From contig CALZGM010000026.1 in the NCBI GenBank assembly GCA_945787015.1, positions 1-45,800 of the forward strand: 45,800 nucleotides of DNA, in the 5' to 3' direction. Below the pieces are notes generated by a model, which saw only the letters and a program-made list of their open reading frames with translations, searched no databases and was not told the origin of the DNA. The position numbers and the translations under genes are program-made. This document shows, piece by piece, positions 25,497 to 33,720 of this stretch. Source of the DNA: an uncultured Roseburia sp. (GTDB lineage: Bacteria; Bacillota; Clostridia; Lachnospirales; Lachnospiraceae). Position 1 is the stretch's first letter, and each line of letters opens with the position of its first letter.

Positions 25497-27233
25497 ATGA
25501 ATCAGAATATAAAGAAGATGCTGTCTTATTACAAATCACATATGAGAGCGTTTTTAATGGATATGTTTTTTGCAACTCTATCTGCTGCCATTGCGCTTAC
25601 AATTCCGTTAGTAATCCGCTATGTAACATCCCAGTTGATTTATATGGATACGGATGTGATTTTGAATCGAATTGTCTATATTGCAATGATATTATTGACT
25701 TTAGTGGCTGTAGATTGCTACAGTAAATTTTACATTTCCAATCAGGGCCATGTGATGGGTGCAAAAATTGAATATGAAATGCGAGCAGAGATTTTTGACC
25801 ATTTTCAGAAATTGTCCTTTGCATTCTATGATAATCAAAAAGTTGGTCAGCTGATGAGCCGTATTACATCGGATTTATTTGATATTACGGAATTGCTTCA
25901 TCATGGGCCGGAAAATTTGATTTTGTCGATTGTGAAAATTATTGGTGCGCTGATTATTTTATTGACAATCAATCCGATACTGGCACTGGCAGCTTTTGCC
26001 GTACTTCCATTTATGTTGGCTTATGCATTTGCCCTTAATAAAAAGATGCGGCAGGCCTTTCGCCAGAACCGTGCAAAAATTGCGGAAATCAATGCACAGA
26101 TAGAGGATAATTTATCCGGAATCCGTGTGGTGAAGTCCTTTGCTAATGAGGAAATTGAAAACCGTAAATTTAAAGTGGGAAATGACGGCTTTTTGTCTGC
26201 GAAGAAAAACAGTTACTTTTATATGGGAAGCTTCCATGCGGGATTAGGATCTTTTACGACATTGATTCAAGTAAACGTGATTGTGGTCGGAACGATTTTG
26301 ATTGCAAAGGGAAGTGTGAATGTTAGTGATTTGTTGACCTTCTTGCTATATATCAGCGTATTTACCGATCCGGTCCGTACGTTGATTGATTTTATGGAGC
26401 AGTTCCAGAATGGATACAGTGGTTTTGAACGTTTCATGGAAATTATGAATATTGAGCCTGATATACAAGATACAGAAGGCGCGGTGGAACTGGCTGATGT
26501 AAAGGGGAACATTACATTTGAAGATGTCTCTTTCCAGTATGAAGAAAATACGGAAAAGGTGTTAAATCACATTAATCTGAACGTACCTGCAGGTTCTTAT
26601 ATGGCGCTGGTAGGTTCTTCAGGAGCAGGAAAGAGTACCCTATGCTCTTTAATTCCGCGATTTTATGATGTGACAGGCGGTACGATTCGAATTGATGGAA
26701 TCGATATTCGTGATGTGAAATTAAAGAGTCTAAGAAATCAAATCGGAATCGTACAGCAGGATGTCTATTTATTTGCAGGAACGATTATGGAGAACATTCG
26801 CTATGGTAAGCCGGATGCCACGGAAGAGGAAATCATTGAAGCAGCAAAGAGTGCAAATGCTCATGAGTTTATTATGTCATTCCCGGATGGCTATAGGACG
26901 GATATCGGGCAGCGTGGCATCAAACTCTCAGGTGGTCAGAAACAACGCTTATCCATTGCAAGAGTATTTTTAAAGAATCCGCCGATTTTGATCTTTGATG
27001 AAGCAACATCTGCCTTGGATAATGAGAGCGAAAAAGTAGTACAGGATTCTTTGGAAAAACTGGCAAAGAACAGAACAACCTTTGTGATTGCACACCGCCT
27101 TTCTACGATTAAGAATGCAGAGAAGATTCTGGTGCTTTCAGAGGATGGAATTGAAGAAGAAGGAACGCATGAAGAACTTTTGGCAAAGAAGGGGACTTAT
27201 GAACATTTGTATATGATGCAGTTTCAAAAATAA
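25497..27233 (+). CDS. ABC exporter, fused membrane and ATPase domains (MsbA-like half transporter)
   Basis: A 578-residue protein. The N-terminal six-helix membrane domain (about 1-310) is followed by an ATPase domain with Walker A GSSGAGKST, Q-loop GIVQQDVYLF, signature LSGGQKQRLSIARV, Walker B ILIFDEATSALD and switch AHRLS. All catalytic residues are intact, so it can act as a homodimer. The substrate (lipid or drug) is unknown. Start ATG 25497 follows AAGGATAGGA. It is probably co-transcribed with the degV-like gene. Confidence 0.9.
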   Translation: MNQNIKKMLSYYKSHMRAFLMDMFFATLSAAIALTIPLVIRYVTSQLIYMDTDVILNRIVYIAMILLTLVAVDCYSKFYISNQGHVMGAKIEYEMRAEIFDHFQKLSFAFYDNQKVGQLMSRITSDLFDITELLHHGPENLILSIVKIIGALIILLTINPILALAAFAVLPFMLAYAFALNKKMRQAFRQNRAKIAEINAQIEDNLSGIRVVKSFANEEIENRKFKVGNDGFLSAKKNSYFYMGSFHAGLGSFTTLIQVNVIVVGTILIAKGSVNVSDLLTFLLYISVFTDPVRTLIDFMEQFQNGYSGFERFMEIMNIEPDIQDTEGAVELADVKGNITFEDVSFQYEENTEKVLNHINLNVPAGSYMALVGSSGAGKSTLCSLIPRFYDVTGGTIRIDGIDIRDVKLKSLRNQIGIVQQDVYLFAGTIMENIRYGKPDATEEEIIEAAKSANAHEFIMSFPDGYRTDIGQRGIKLSGGQKQRLSIARVFLKNPPILIFDEATSALDNESEKVVQDSLEKLAKNRTTFVIAHRLSTIKNAEKILVLSEDGIEEEGTHEELLAKKGTYEHLYMMQFQK

Positions 27234-27240
27234 AATAGGT

Positions 27241-27269
27241 TTGAAATGTTATTCTGAGTTTGTTAGAAT
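27241..27269 (+). promoter_or_regulatory. Sigma-A promoter for the GGDEF gene
   Basis: TTGAAA (27241-27246), 17-base spacer, TAGAAT (27264-27269). Confidence 0.6.
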
Positions 27270-27309
27270 GAATAGAAGAAGGTAAAAAAGACGGATTGGG
27301 GTTATATTT

Positions 27310-29226
27310 ATGAAAAAAATAGCATTGCTAATGGATAGTTGGAAACGTTCCTTTACTTATGCATGGCCGGCAGGGATTTTGCAGCGTATTAAGGAAAAAG
27401 ATGAAGATATAAACCTCTACATTTTTAACAGTTCAGGTAACTGGAGTTATGATGAGGCGTATAATATTGGCGAGTATAATATTTTCCATTTGCCGGATTT
27501 AAAAGAGTTCGATGGTATTATTCTGGATTTGAATAATATTAGAAGAAGAGATGTACGTGAATATATTGTAAATGCTGCGAAAGAGACCGGAAAACCGGTG
27601 ATTTCTATAGCAAATGAGATTGATGATTTCTATTATGTGGGAATCGATAATTATTCTGCTATCCAAAATATTATCGAGCATTTATATAAGGTACATAAGG
27701 CAGAAACATTCTGGTTTGTCATGGGACCTGCAGATAATTATGAAAATAGTGTGCGGGCACAGGGATTAAAGGATTATATGAAGGAGAATCATCTGGCCTT
27801 TCAGGATAGTGATTTTTATTACGAAAGTTATGAATATCAATGTGGGGTAAACGGATTTCGTTCTTTAATGGAGACGCATAAGTGCCTGCCGGATGCAATT
27901 ATTTGTGCGAATGACAATATTGTTGTCGGTGTGTGTGAGACTGCGGCTAAGATGGGCTTTGCAGCTCCGCGGGATTTCATGGTTACCGGATTCGATGATT
28001 TTGATAAGGCAAGCTATTATTCGCCACATATTACAACTGTCAGTCATATCCGCGAAGAGGTAGGAGCGCGTTGTGTGGACATGCTTTGCCATATTTGGAA
28101 GGGAGAGCCGGTTCCACGTTTTAATTATACAGGAACCAGACCTGTTTATTCAGAAAGCTGCGGTTGTGAAGATACTGACTTTGTCGATATGAAAGAACAT
28201 TCCAAAAGCCAGATTATGTATGGAATCGAAACGGACAGCTTTGAGGAACAGATGTTAGCCTTGGAGTATGAATTGATGCGCTGCAACTCTGTTTCTGAAA
28301 TGACGAATTGTATTTTTAGGTGTATTCCATCCATGAAATGTGACGCGATGTATCTGGTTTTAGATGAACACATGAATGAATTTAAAGAAAAACAGCCTGA
28401 TTGCGGATATGCTCCGATAGAGGATGAAAAGTTTCATACGCAAGGATATCCTGAAAAAATGCTGGTTGAATTCGCTTATGAGGATGGCAGATTAATGCCG
28501 CAGAAGCAGGTTACAATTGAGCGGCTTTTTCCAATGTTTGATACAGAGGAAAGTATGGTAGATTTCCTCTTTATGCCGATTCATTTTCGAAGTGATACGG
28601 TGGGATATTTTGTCATAAAAAATGCAGTATATCTGATGGAGAAGCAGTATTTGTTTCAGGTGGTGAATGCACTTACCTCAGCAATGGAGAATTTACATCG
28701 GAAAGAGATTCTTGAATATATGAACCGTGAACTTTCGATGTTATATATTAAAGATCCGATGACTTCACTGTATAACCGTGTTGGTTATCAGAAAAAGGCA
28801 TTTGCCCTGTTTGAACGGAGAAAAAGGGAAAAACGCAACATGATCATTATGTATATAGATATGGACCGGTTGAAATATATTAATGACAAATTCGGTCATG
28901 AACATGGCGATTTTTCAATTAAAGCAATCGGAGATGCTATTTTAAAGTACGCTCCGCAGGATTCTATTGCAATTCGCCTGGGTGGAGATGAATTTGCAGT
29001 TATTATTCCGAAAGAAGATGTGAGAGTGGCTGAGGCGTTAGCCGAGGCTATTTGCAGGGAATTGCGCTCTGTTCAGGTTGAGAAAGACCTTCCATATCCG
29101 TTGTCTGTCAGCATTGGTTATGTCCGTACGGATATGTCAACCGATAAAGAACTGGATGATTATGTACGGGAGGCTGATGAAATGATGTATCAGAAGAAGG
29201 TACAGCATAAGATGAATCGATCATAA
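27310..29226 (+). CDS. Diguanylate cyclase with LacI-type ligand-binding sensor
   Basis: A 638-residue soluble protein. Residues about 1-280 resemble the sugar-binding domain of LacI/GalR regulators (IICANDNIVVGVCETAAKMG; FMVTGFDDFDKASYYSPHITTVSHI) but there is no DNA-binding HTH before it and no signal peptide. A middle region (about 290-470) is GAF-like in position but not clearly recognisable. A GGDEF domain follows with YIDMDRLKYINDKFGHEHGD and the intact active site LGGDEF near residue 558. The RxxD inhibitory site is missing (APQD at that place). It probably makes cyclic di-GMP in answer to a small ligand in the cytoplasm. Confidence 0.87.
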   Translation: MKKIALLMDSWKRSFTYAWPAGILQRIKEKDEDINLYIFNSSGNWSYDEAYNIGEYNIFHLPDLKEFDGIILDLNNIRRRDVREYIVNAAKETGKPVISIANEIDDFYYVGIDNYSAIQNIIEHLYKVHKAETFWFVMGPADNYENSVRAQGLKDYMKENHLAFQDSDFYYESYEYQCGVNGFRSLMETHKCLPDAIICANDNIVVGVCETAAKMGFAAPRDFMVTGFDDFDKASYYSPHITTVSHIREEVGARCVDMLCHIWKGEPVPRFNYTGTRPVYSESCGCEDTDFVDMKEHSKSQIMYGIETDSFEEQMLALEYELMRCNSVSEMTNCIFRCIPSMKCDAMYLVLDEHMNEFKEKQPDCGYAPIEDEKFHTQGYPEKMLVEFAYEDGRLMPQKQVTIERLFPMFDTEESMVDFLFMPIHFRSDTVGYFVIKNAVYLMEKQYLFQVVNALTSAMENLHRKEILEYMNRELSMLYIKDPMTSLYNRVGYQKKAFALFERRKREKRNMIIMYIDMDRLKYINDKFGHEHGDFSIKAIGDAILKYAPQDSIAIRLGGDEFAVIIPKEDVRVAEALAEAICRELRSVQVEKDLPYPLSVSIGYVRTDMSTDKELDDYVREADEMMYQKKVQHKMNRS

Positions 29227-29237
29227 CATAATAATAT

Positions 29238-29266
29238 TTGCAAAATGCCGTAAAAGCGAGTAAAAT
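29238..29266 (+). promoter_or_regulatory. Sigma-A promoter for the G3E GTPase pair
   Basis: TTGCAA (29238-29243), 17-base spacer, TAAAAT (29261-29266). I looked for a Zur-type palindrome here and saw none. Confidence 0.55.
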
Positions 29267-29326
29267 AGTAATGTTCGGGAAAAATGTAAAGTTGTAAGCC
29301 GTGTAAGCGACAGAATGGAGGCAATT

Positions 29327-30487
29327 ATGACAAAGATTGATATTATTTCCGGTTTCTTAGGAGCCGGTAAAACTACATTTATTAAAAAAATGCTGGATGA
29401 AGTTTTTCAGGGAGAAAAAATCGTTCTGATTGAAAATGAATTCGGCGAAGTTGGGATTGATGGTGGATTTTTAAAGAATGCCGGAATTGAGATTACTGAG
29501 ATGAACTCCGGTTGTATCTGCTGTTCTTTAGTAGGTGATTTCGGTAAAAATCTGCATGAAGTAATTGATAAATTTCATCCGGACAGAATTCTTATCGAGC
29601 CATCAGGCGTTGGTAAGTTATCAGATGTTATGAAGTCTGTCATTGATATCGAAAAAGAAGAAGATGTAAAATTAAATGGCTTGGTTACCGTTGTTAATGC
29701 GTTAAAAGCAAGCAAACAGATGAAGGCATTTGGCGAATTCTTTAACAATCAGATTGAATATGCAACAACTGTTGTCTTAAGCAGAAGCCAGAATGCAACA
29801 CCGGAACAGTTGGAATTTTGTGTAAAGCAGATTCAGGCGTTAAACCCAAAGGCTGCTATTATTACAACTGCCTGGGAGAATATTAAGGGTGAGCAGATTT
29901 TAAAGGTAATTGAGGGACAGGATTCTTTAGAGATGAAGCTTTTGGCTGAGCAGCATGCAAAGGAAGAAGCTGCGGAACATGAGCATCATCACCATCATGA
30001 CCACGACGAAGAGGAGCATGAGCATCATCATCACCATGATCACGACGAGGAGGAACATGAATATCATCACCATCATGACCATGATGAGGAGGAGCACGAG
30101 CATCACCACCATCATGACCACGACCATGAGGAACATGAACATCATCATGAACATGGCGAAAACTGTACTTGCGGCTGCCACGACCATGAGCATCATCATC
30201 ACCATGCAGATGAAGTATTTACAAGCTGGGGAAAAGAAACACCGCATAAATACACCAGGGAAAAGATTGAAGATATCTTAAAGACCTTTACAGAATCCGA
30301 TGATTATGGCGAAATCCTTCGTGCGAAGGGCATGGTAGAGGATGTGAACGGTTCATGGATTTATTTTGATATGGTTCCTGGTGAATATGAGCTGCGTGAT
30401 GGCGAACCGGATTATACAGGAAGACTCTGTGTCATTGGTGTAGGTATTGATGAGCATAGATTGGAAGAATTATTTGAATTAGTATAA
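29327..30487 (+). CDS. His-rich G3E (CobW/P47K) GTPase, probable metallochaperone
   Basis: A 386-residue protein. The P-loop is SGFLGAGKTT (residues 8-17), and the metal-binding CxCC motif of the family is GCICC (C63, C65, C66). The usual NKxD guanine motif is replaced by LSRSQN. Between about residues 215 and 295 lies a His/Asp/Glu region with four 13-residue repeats, then CTCGCHDHEHHHHH. A CobW_C-like domain closes the protein. Family members insert or allocate Zn, Ni or Co. Start ATG 29327 follows GGAGG; the upstream ATG 29315 overlaps that site. A second GTPase follows after 13 bases. Confidence 0.9.
   Translation: MTKIDIISGFLGAGKTTFIKKMLDEVFQGEKIVLIENEFGEVGIDGGFLKNAGIEITEMNSGCICCSLVGDFGKNLHEVIDKFHPDRILIEPSGVGKLSDVMKSVIDIEKEEDVKLNGLVTVVNALKASKQMKAFGEFFNNQIEYATTVVLSRSQNATPEQLEFCVKQIQALNPKAAIITTAWENIKGEQILKVIEGQDSLEMKLLAEQHAKEEAAEHEHHHHHDHDEEEHEHHHHHDHDEEEHEYHHHHDHDEEEHEHHHHHDHDHEEHEHHHEHGENCTCGCHDHEHHHHHADEVFTSWGKETPHKYTREKIEDILKTFTESDDYGEILRAKGMVEDVNGSWIYFDMVPGEYELRDGEPDYTGRLCVIGVGIDEHRLEELFELV
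29975..30130 (+). repeat. Four tandem 39-base repeats encoding the His-rich segment
   Basis: Four units of 39 bases, starting at 29975, 30014, 30053 and 30092, each encode 13 residues of the type EHEHHHHHDHDEE. The units differ mostly at third codon positions and in one His-to-Tyr change, which indicates an older duplication kept under selection for the protein sequence. The repeat number could vary between strains. Confidence 0.85.
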
Positions 30488-30500
30488 GGAGATGCATAAC

Positions 30501-31451
30501 ATGCAGGAAATACCAGTATATTTATTTACCGGTTTTATGGATAGTGGCAAGACCACGCTGGTAGAAGATACATTGTTTAACCAGGGATTTGCAGATGAGG
30601 GACGAACTCTTGTAATTTGCTGCGAAGATGGCGAAACAGAGTATGATCAGGAAAAGTTTAAGAAGAACTTTGTCAGTCTTGTTATGATTGAAAAGGAAGA
30701 AGATTTTACACCTGAGACGCTGTGCGAACTTCAGGAGAAATACAGACCGGAACAGGTTTTTATTGAGTATAACGGAACCTGGGGCATGGATACGGTTTTA
30801 GAGGCAGATTTGCCGAAATATTGGACTATTGTACAGTCTTTAGCAACCGTAGATGCAACTACTTTTGAGATGTATTTGAACAATATGCGTGCCATGATTA
30901 TGGAACAGCTATTTGCGGCAGATGTAGTCATTTTTAACCGCTGTGATGATAATACGGATAAGGGAAAATTCCGTCGTAATGTAAAAGCATTAAACCGTAA
31001 AGCTCAGCTGGTATATGAGAGGGAAGACGGTACTTTGGATGAAAGAGAAGAAGAACTTCCGTTTGATATTACAGCAGATGAATTGGAAATCAGTGATGCG
31101 GATTATGCAATCTGGTATATGGACTGTCTGGAGAACCCAAAGAAATACGAAGGTAAGAAGGTTTCCTTCCTGGCGCTTGTCTATAATCCGGATAATTTAA
31201 AGAAGGGCATCATGGTTCCGGGACGTTTTGCCATGACCTGTTGTGTAGAGGATATTACTTTCATCGGTTTTAAGACGAAATATGAGAAAGAAGACCAAAT
31301 TCCTCATAAATCTTGGATTCATATTAAGGCTGAAGTGAGAGTGGAATTTGCAAAAGAATATAAAGGAAAAGGACCTGTTCTTTATCCGATTTCTGTAGAG
31401 CCGGCAGAAAAACCGGCAACGCAGGAAGAAGAATTGGTATATTTTTCATAA
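30501..31451 (+). CDS. G3E GTPase fused to a YcgQ/DUF1980-like domain
   Basis: A 316-residue protein. Residues 1 to about 195 are a CobW-like GTPase with P-loop GFMDSGKTT (residues 11-19) and an NRCD guanine motif (VVIFNRCDDN); the CxCC motif of the family is not present. From about residue 205, WYMDCLENPKKYEGKKVSFL and PGRFAMTCCVEDITFIGF resemble the C-terminal domain of YcgQ/TIGR03943 proteins, where a RF..CC.AD..piG pattern occurs. Start ATG 30501 follows AAGGAG. The pairing with a His-rich GTPase supports a role in metal handling. The domain call rests on pattern memory. Confidence 0.75.
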   Translation: MQEIPVYLFTGFMDSGKTTLVEDTLFNQGFADEGRTLVICCEDGETEYDQEKFKKNFVSLVMIEKEEDFTPETLCELQEKYRPEQVFIEYNGTWGMDTVLEADLPKYWTIVQSLATVDATTFEMYLNNMRAMIMEQLFAADVVIFNRCDDNTDKGKFRRNVKALNRKAQLVYEREDGTLDEREEELPFDITADELEISDADYAIWYMDCLENPKKYEGKKVSFLALVYNPDNLKKGIMVPGRFAMTCCVEDITFIGFKTKYEKEDQIPHKSWIHIKAEVRVEFAKEYKGKGPVLYPISVEPAEKPATQEEELVYFS

Positions 31452-31458
31452 GAAAAGT

Positions 31459-31508
31459 GCCGGCAGTGTATGTTTGCATATTAGCAAATATTCACTACCG
31501 GCTTTTTT
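31459..31508. terminator. Terminator between convergent genes
   Basis: GCCGGCAGTG (31459-31468) pairs with CACTACCGGC (31493-31502), with an inner TTTGC..GCAAA stem, followed by six T residues on the plus strand. On the minus strand the hairpin is followed by ACTTTTCTT, so it may work in both directions. Confidence 0.85.
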
Positions 31509-31515
31509 AGAATAT

Positions 31516-31683
31516 CTAAGGCATTTCCACAATTGTCACATCAGAAGTATCCTGAATCAGCATCTCAGAAGAGAAATTGCCGGAAGCTTCTGCATCTTTG
31601 TTTGTGTCATCAGGCTTTGTACCGCAGGCGTAAAGACTGCAAAGTAAGAGTACAAGCGTTACAAAATAAATACATTTTTTCAT
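31516..31683 (-). CDS. Tiny lipoprotein (55 residues)
   Basis: The minus strand reads from ATG 31683 to TAG 31516 behind AAGGAG with eight-base spacing. The N-terminus MKKCIYFVTLVLLLCSLYAC is a lipoprotein signal with the lipobox LYAC; cleavage would leave only about 36 residues, acidic and polar (GTKPDDTNKDAEASG). No family is recognised. It lies 52 bases after the end of the heterodimeric ABC exporter genes and is probably in the same transcript. Confidence 0.75.
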   Translation of the reverse strand: MKKCIYFVTLVLLLCSLYACGTKPDDTNKDAEASGNFSSEMLIQDTSDVTIVEMP

Positions 31684-31734
31684 TTCTAAATCTCCTTATC
31701 AATATAATAAATTGGCACTGATAATAAGCTGTGC

Positions 31735-33720
31735 CTAAGCGTCTACAAGTTGTAAATCATATAATTTTTTATATAATCCATTCTGCTGTAATAATTCCTG
31801 ATGGGAACCGGATTCTTTGATTTTTCCTCTATGCATAACAATGATTTTGTCAGCATGCTGGATTGTGGAAAGTCTGTGGGCAACCATAATGGTTGTACGG
31901 CCTTCCATAAGCTTCTCTAAAGCATTTGTAATTAATGCTTCGGTTTCGGTATCAATATTTGCAGTTGCCTCGTCCAAAACTAAAATGGTCGGATGGTAGG
32001 CTAAGGTTCTTGCGAAAGAAAGTAATTGCCTTTGTCCGGCTGAAAGAGTACTTCCCCGTTCCGTTACCGGAGAATCATAACCCTGTGGCATCTTCTTAAT
32101 AAAGGAATCTGCATTTACGATTTCAGCAGCCCGCTTTACGTCTTCCAGAGAAATATTCTCGTTATTTAAGGATATATTACTCTTGATATCACCTGTAAAA
32201 ATAAATACATCCTGCTGTACCTGCCCGATGGCGCCGCGGAGTACATCCGTATCAATATCTAAAATGTTGACACCATCGATTAGAATCTCGCCTTTCTGGA
32301 TGTCGAAATAACGTCCAATCAGATTTAAAATAGTAGACTTTCCGGCACCGGTTGCACCAACGAAAGCAACTTTCTGGCCCGGTTCAATCACAAAGCTTAC
32401 ATCTTTTAAAATGTAATTGTCTTCCTCGTAAGCAAACCATACATGCTTGAATTCAATGCGTCCCTGAATGGTGACAGGAATCGGATTTGCCGGGCTTACG
32501 ATTTGCGGCTTTTCATCTAAAATAGAAAAAATCTTTTCCGCAGAAGCAAGAGAGGACTGCAGGGTACCAAATTGCTCTGCCAGTTCCTGAATCGGCTCAA
32601 AGAAGGAACTGATATAGCTGATGAAGATGAATAAGGTTCCCAAAGACAGACTTCCGTTTAATACAGAAGCACTACCGGTTCCGATTACAATCATCATTGC
32701 AATCACAGACAGCAGATAAATGGAAGGACGGAAGATTGCAAAGGTCATCACTTCACGCCAGTTTGCCCGGAATAACTCCTGGGATTTGTTTTCAAATTCT
32801 TTATATTTTTCTTTTTCTCTTGCAAAAATCTGAATCAGCTTCATACCGGAGATATGCTCAGAAAGGAACGTATTTAGTTCCGTAATTTTGTTTCTGGTAA
32901 TCTGGTAAGCTTTTCGCGACATGTAGCGGAACAAGAAGGTTAGTACTGTTACGAAAGGTAGCATGAGAAAAGACATACATGCCATCTTTATGTGGATGGA
33001 AAGCATGACAACTGCGTAACCAATGATTTTTACGATATTTTTAAACAGTTTTACCAAAATAGTGGTAAAAAGCTCGTTCACGGCTTCTGTATCATTTGAG
33101 ACACGGGTTACAAGCTTTCCGACCGGTGTATTATTAAAAAAGTTTAGGGAAAGGCTGTGAATGTGGGAAAACACTTCTTCCCGCATTTCATAAATAATCT
33201 CCTGTCCCATTTTCTGTAACAGCCAGGTGTCTAAGGTATTTAGGATAAAGCCTAAGAGCAGCATCAGTAAATAGAGGCCTGCGGCAGTTAAAATGCCTGT
33301 AAAGTCAAAATGCCGTAAGGTTTTTAACTGGTCTCTGGTAAGAAGCGTAGCATCAGCTACATAGTCCTTAAGAGTTTTTGCATCGGCTTCCAGTAAAAAT
33401 GTAGATTCCGATGCAGTTAATTGCTCTGCCATATAATACTGATTGTCATAGAGCAGTATCTGGTAGTAGACAGGTGCGTTATCGTTTATATCTTCAGAAT
33501 CGAATTCTCTCGTTAGGTAAAAGTCCTTGTAGGAAACGGCACCTTTGTCTGATATTTCGCAGAGAACATAAGGATAGTAGTAGCCGTTGATATTATTGTC
33601 AATGGCATTACCAATGATAATGGGGCGGTACAATTCTACCACAATAATTAGTAATACGAGTAGAGTAGCGGTTGCCATTACCCATTTATGAGGCTTTAAG
33701 TATGTAAGTAATCGCTTCAT
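31735..33720 (-). CDS. Heterodimeric ABC exporter subunit with extracellular insert (BmrD-like)
   Basis: A 661-residue half transporter. About 90 residues between the first and second membrane helices form a polar, probably extracellular domain (about 40-135), as in Bacillus BmrD. The ATPase domain has Walker A GATGAGKST, signature LSAGQRQLLSFART (non-canonical), Walker B ILVLDEATANID with the catalytic Glu intact, and AHRLS. Its start overlaps the previous gene's end by four bases (ATGA), so the two are translationally coupled. Drug or peptide export is likely; substrate unknown. Confidence 0.9.
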   Translation of the reverse strand: MKRLLTYLKPHKWVMATATLLVLLIIVVELYRPIIIGNAIDNNINGYYYPYVLCEISDKGAVSYKDFYLTREFDSEDINDNAPVYYQILLYDNQYYMAEQLTASESTFLLEADAKTLKDYVADATLLTRDQLKTLRHFDFTGILTAAGLYLLMLLLGFILNTLDTWLLQKMGQEIIYEMREEVFSHIHSLSLNFFNNTPVGKLVTRVSNDTEAVNELFTTILVKLFKNIVKIIGYAVVMLSIHIKMACMSFLMLPFVTVLTFLFRYMSRKAYQITRNKITELNTFLSEHISGMKLIQIFAREKEKYKEFENKSQELFRANWREVMTFAIFRPSIYLLSVIAMMIVIGTGSASVLNGSLSLGTLFIFISYISSFFEPIQELAEQFGTLQSSLASAEKIFSILDEKPQIVSPANPIPVTIQGRIEFKHVWFAYEEDNYILKDVSFVIEPGQKVAFVGATGAGKSTILNLIGRYFDIQKGEILIDGVNILDIDTDVLRGAIGQVQQDVFIFTGDIKSNISLNNENISLEDVKRAAEIVNADSFIKKMPQGYDSPVTERGSTLSAGQRQLLSFARTLAYHPTILVLDEATANIDTETEALITNALEKLMEGRTTIMVAHRLSTIQHADKIIVMHRGKIKESGSHQELLQQNGLYKKLYDLQLVDA

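Noticed and set aside
29227-29326. Zur operator before the G3E GTPase pair
   Set aside because: No AT-rich palindrome with the expected TCGTAAT/ATTACGA-type halves is present.
29927-30247. Met/Val-rich hydrophobic frame on the minus strand (and a Thr/Met-rich plus-strand frame at 29955)
   Set aside because: Both are other-frame readings of the His-codon repeats, which naturally give Met, Val, Thr and Ile runs.
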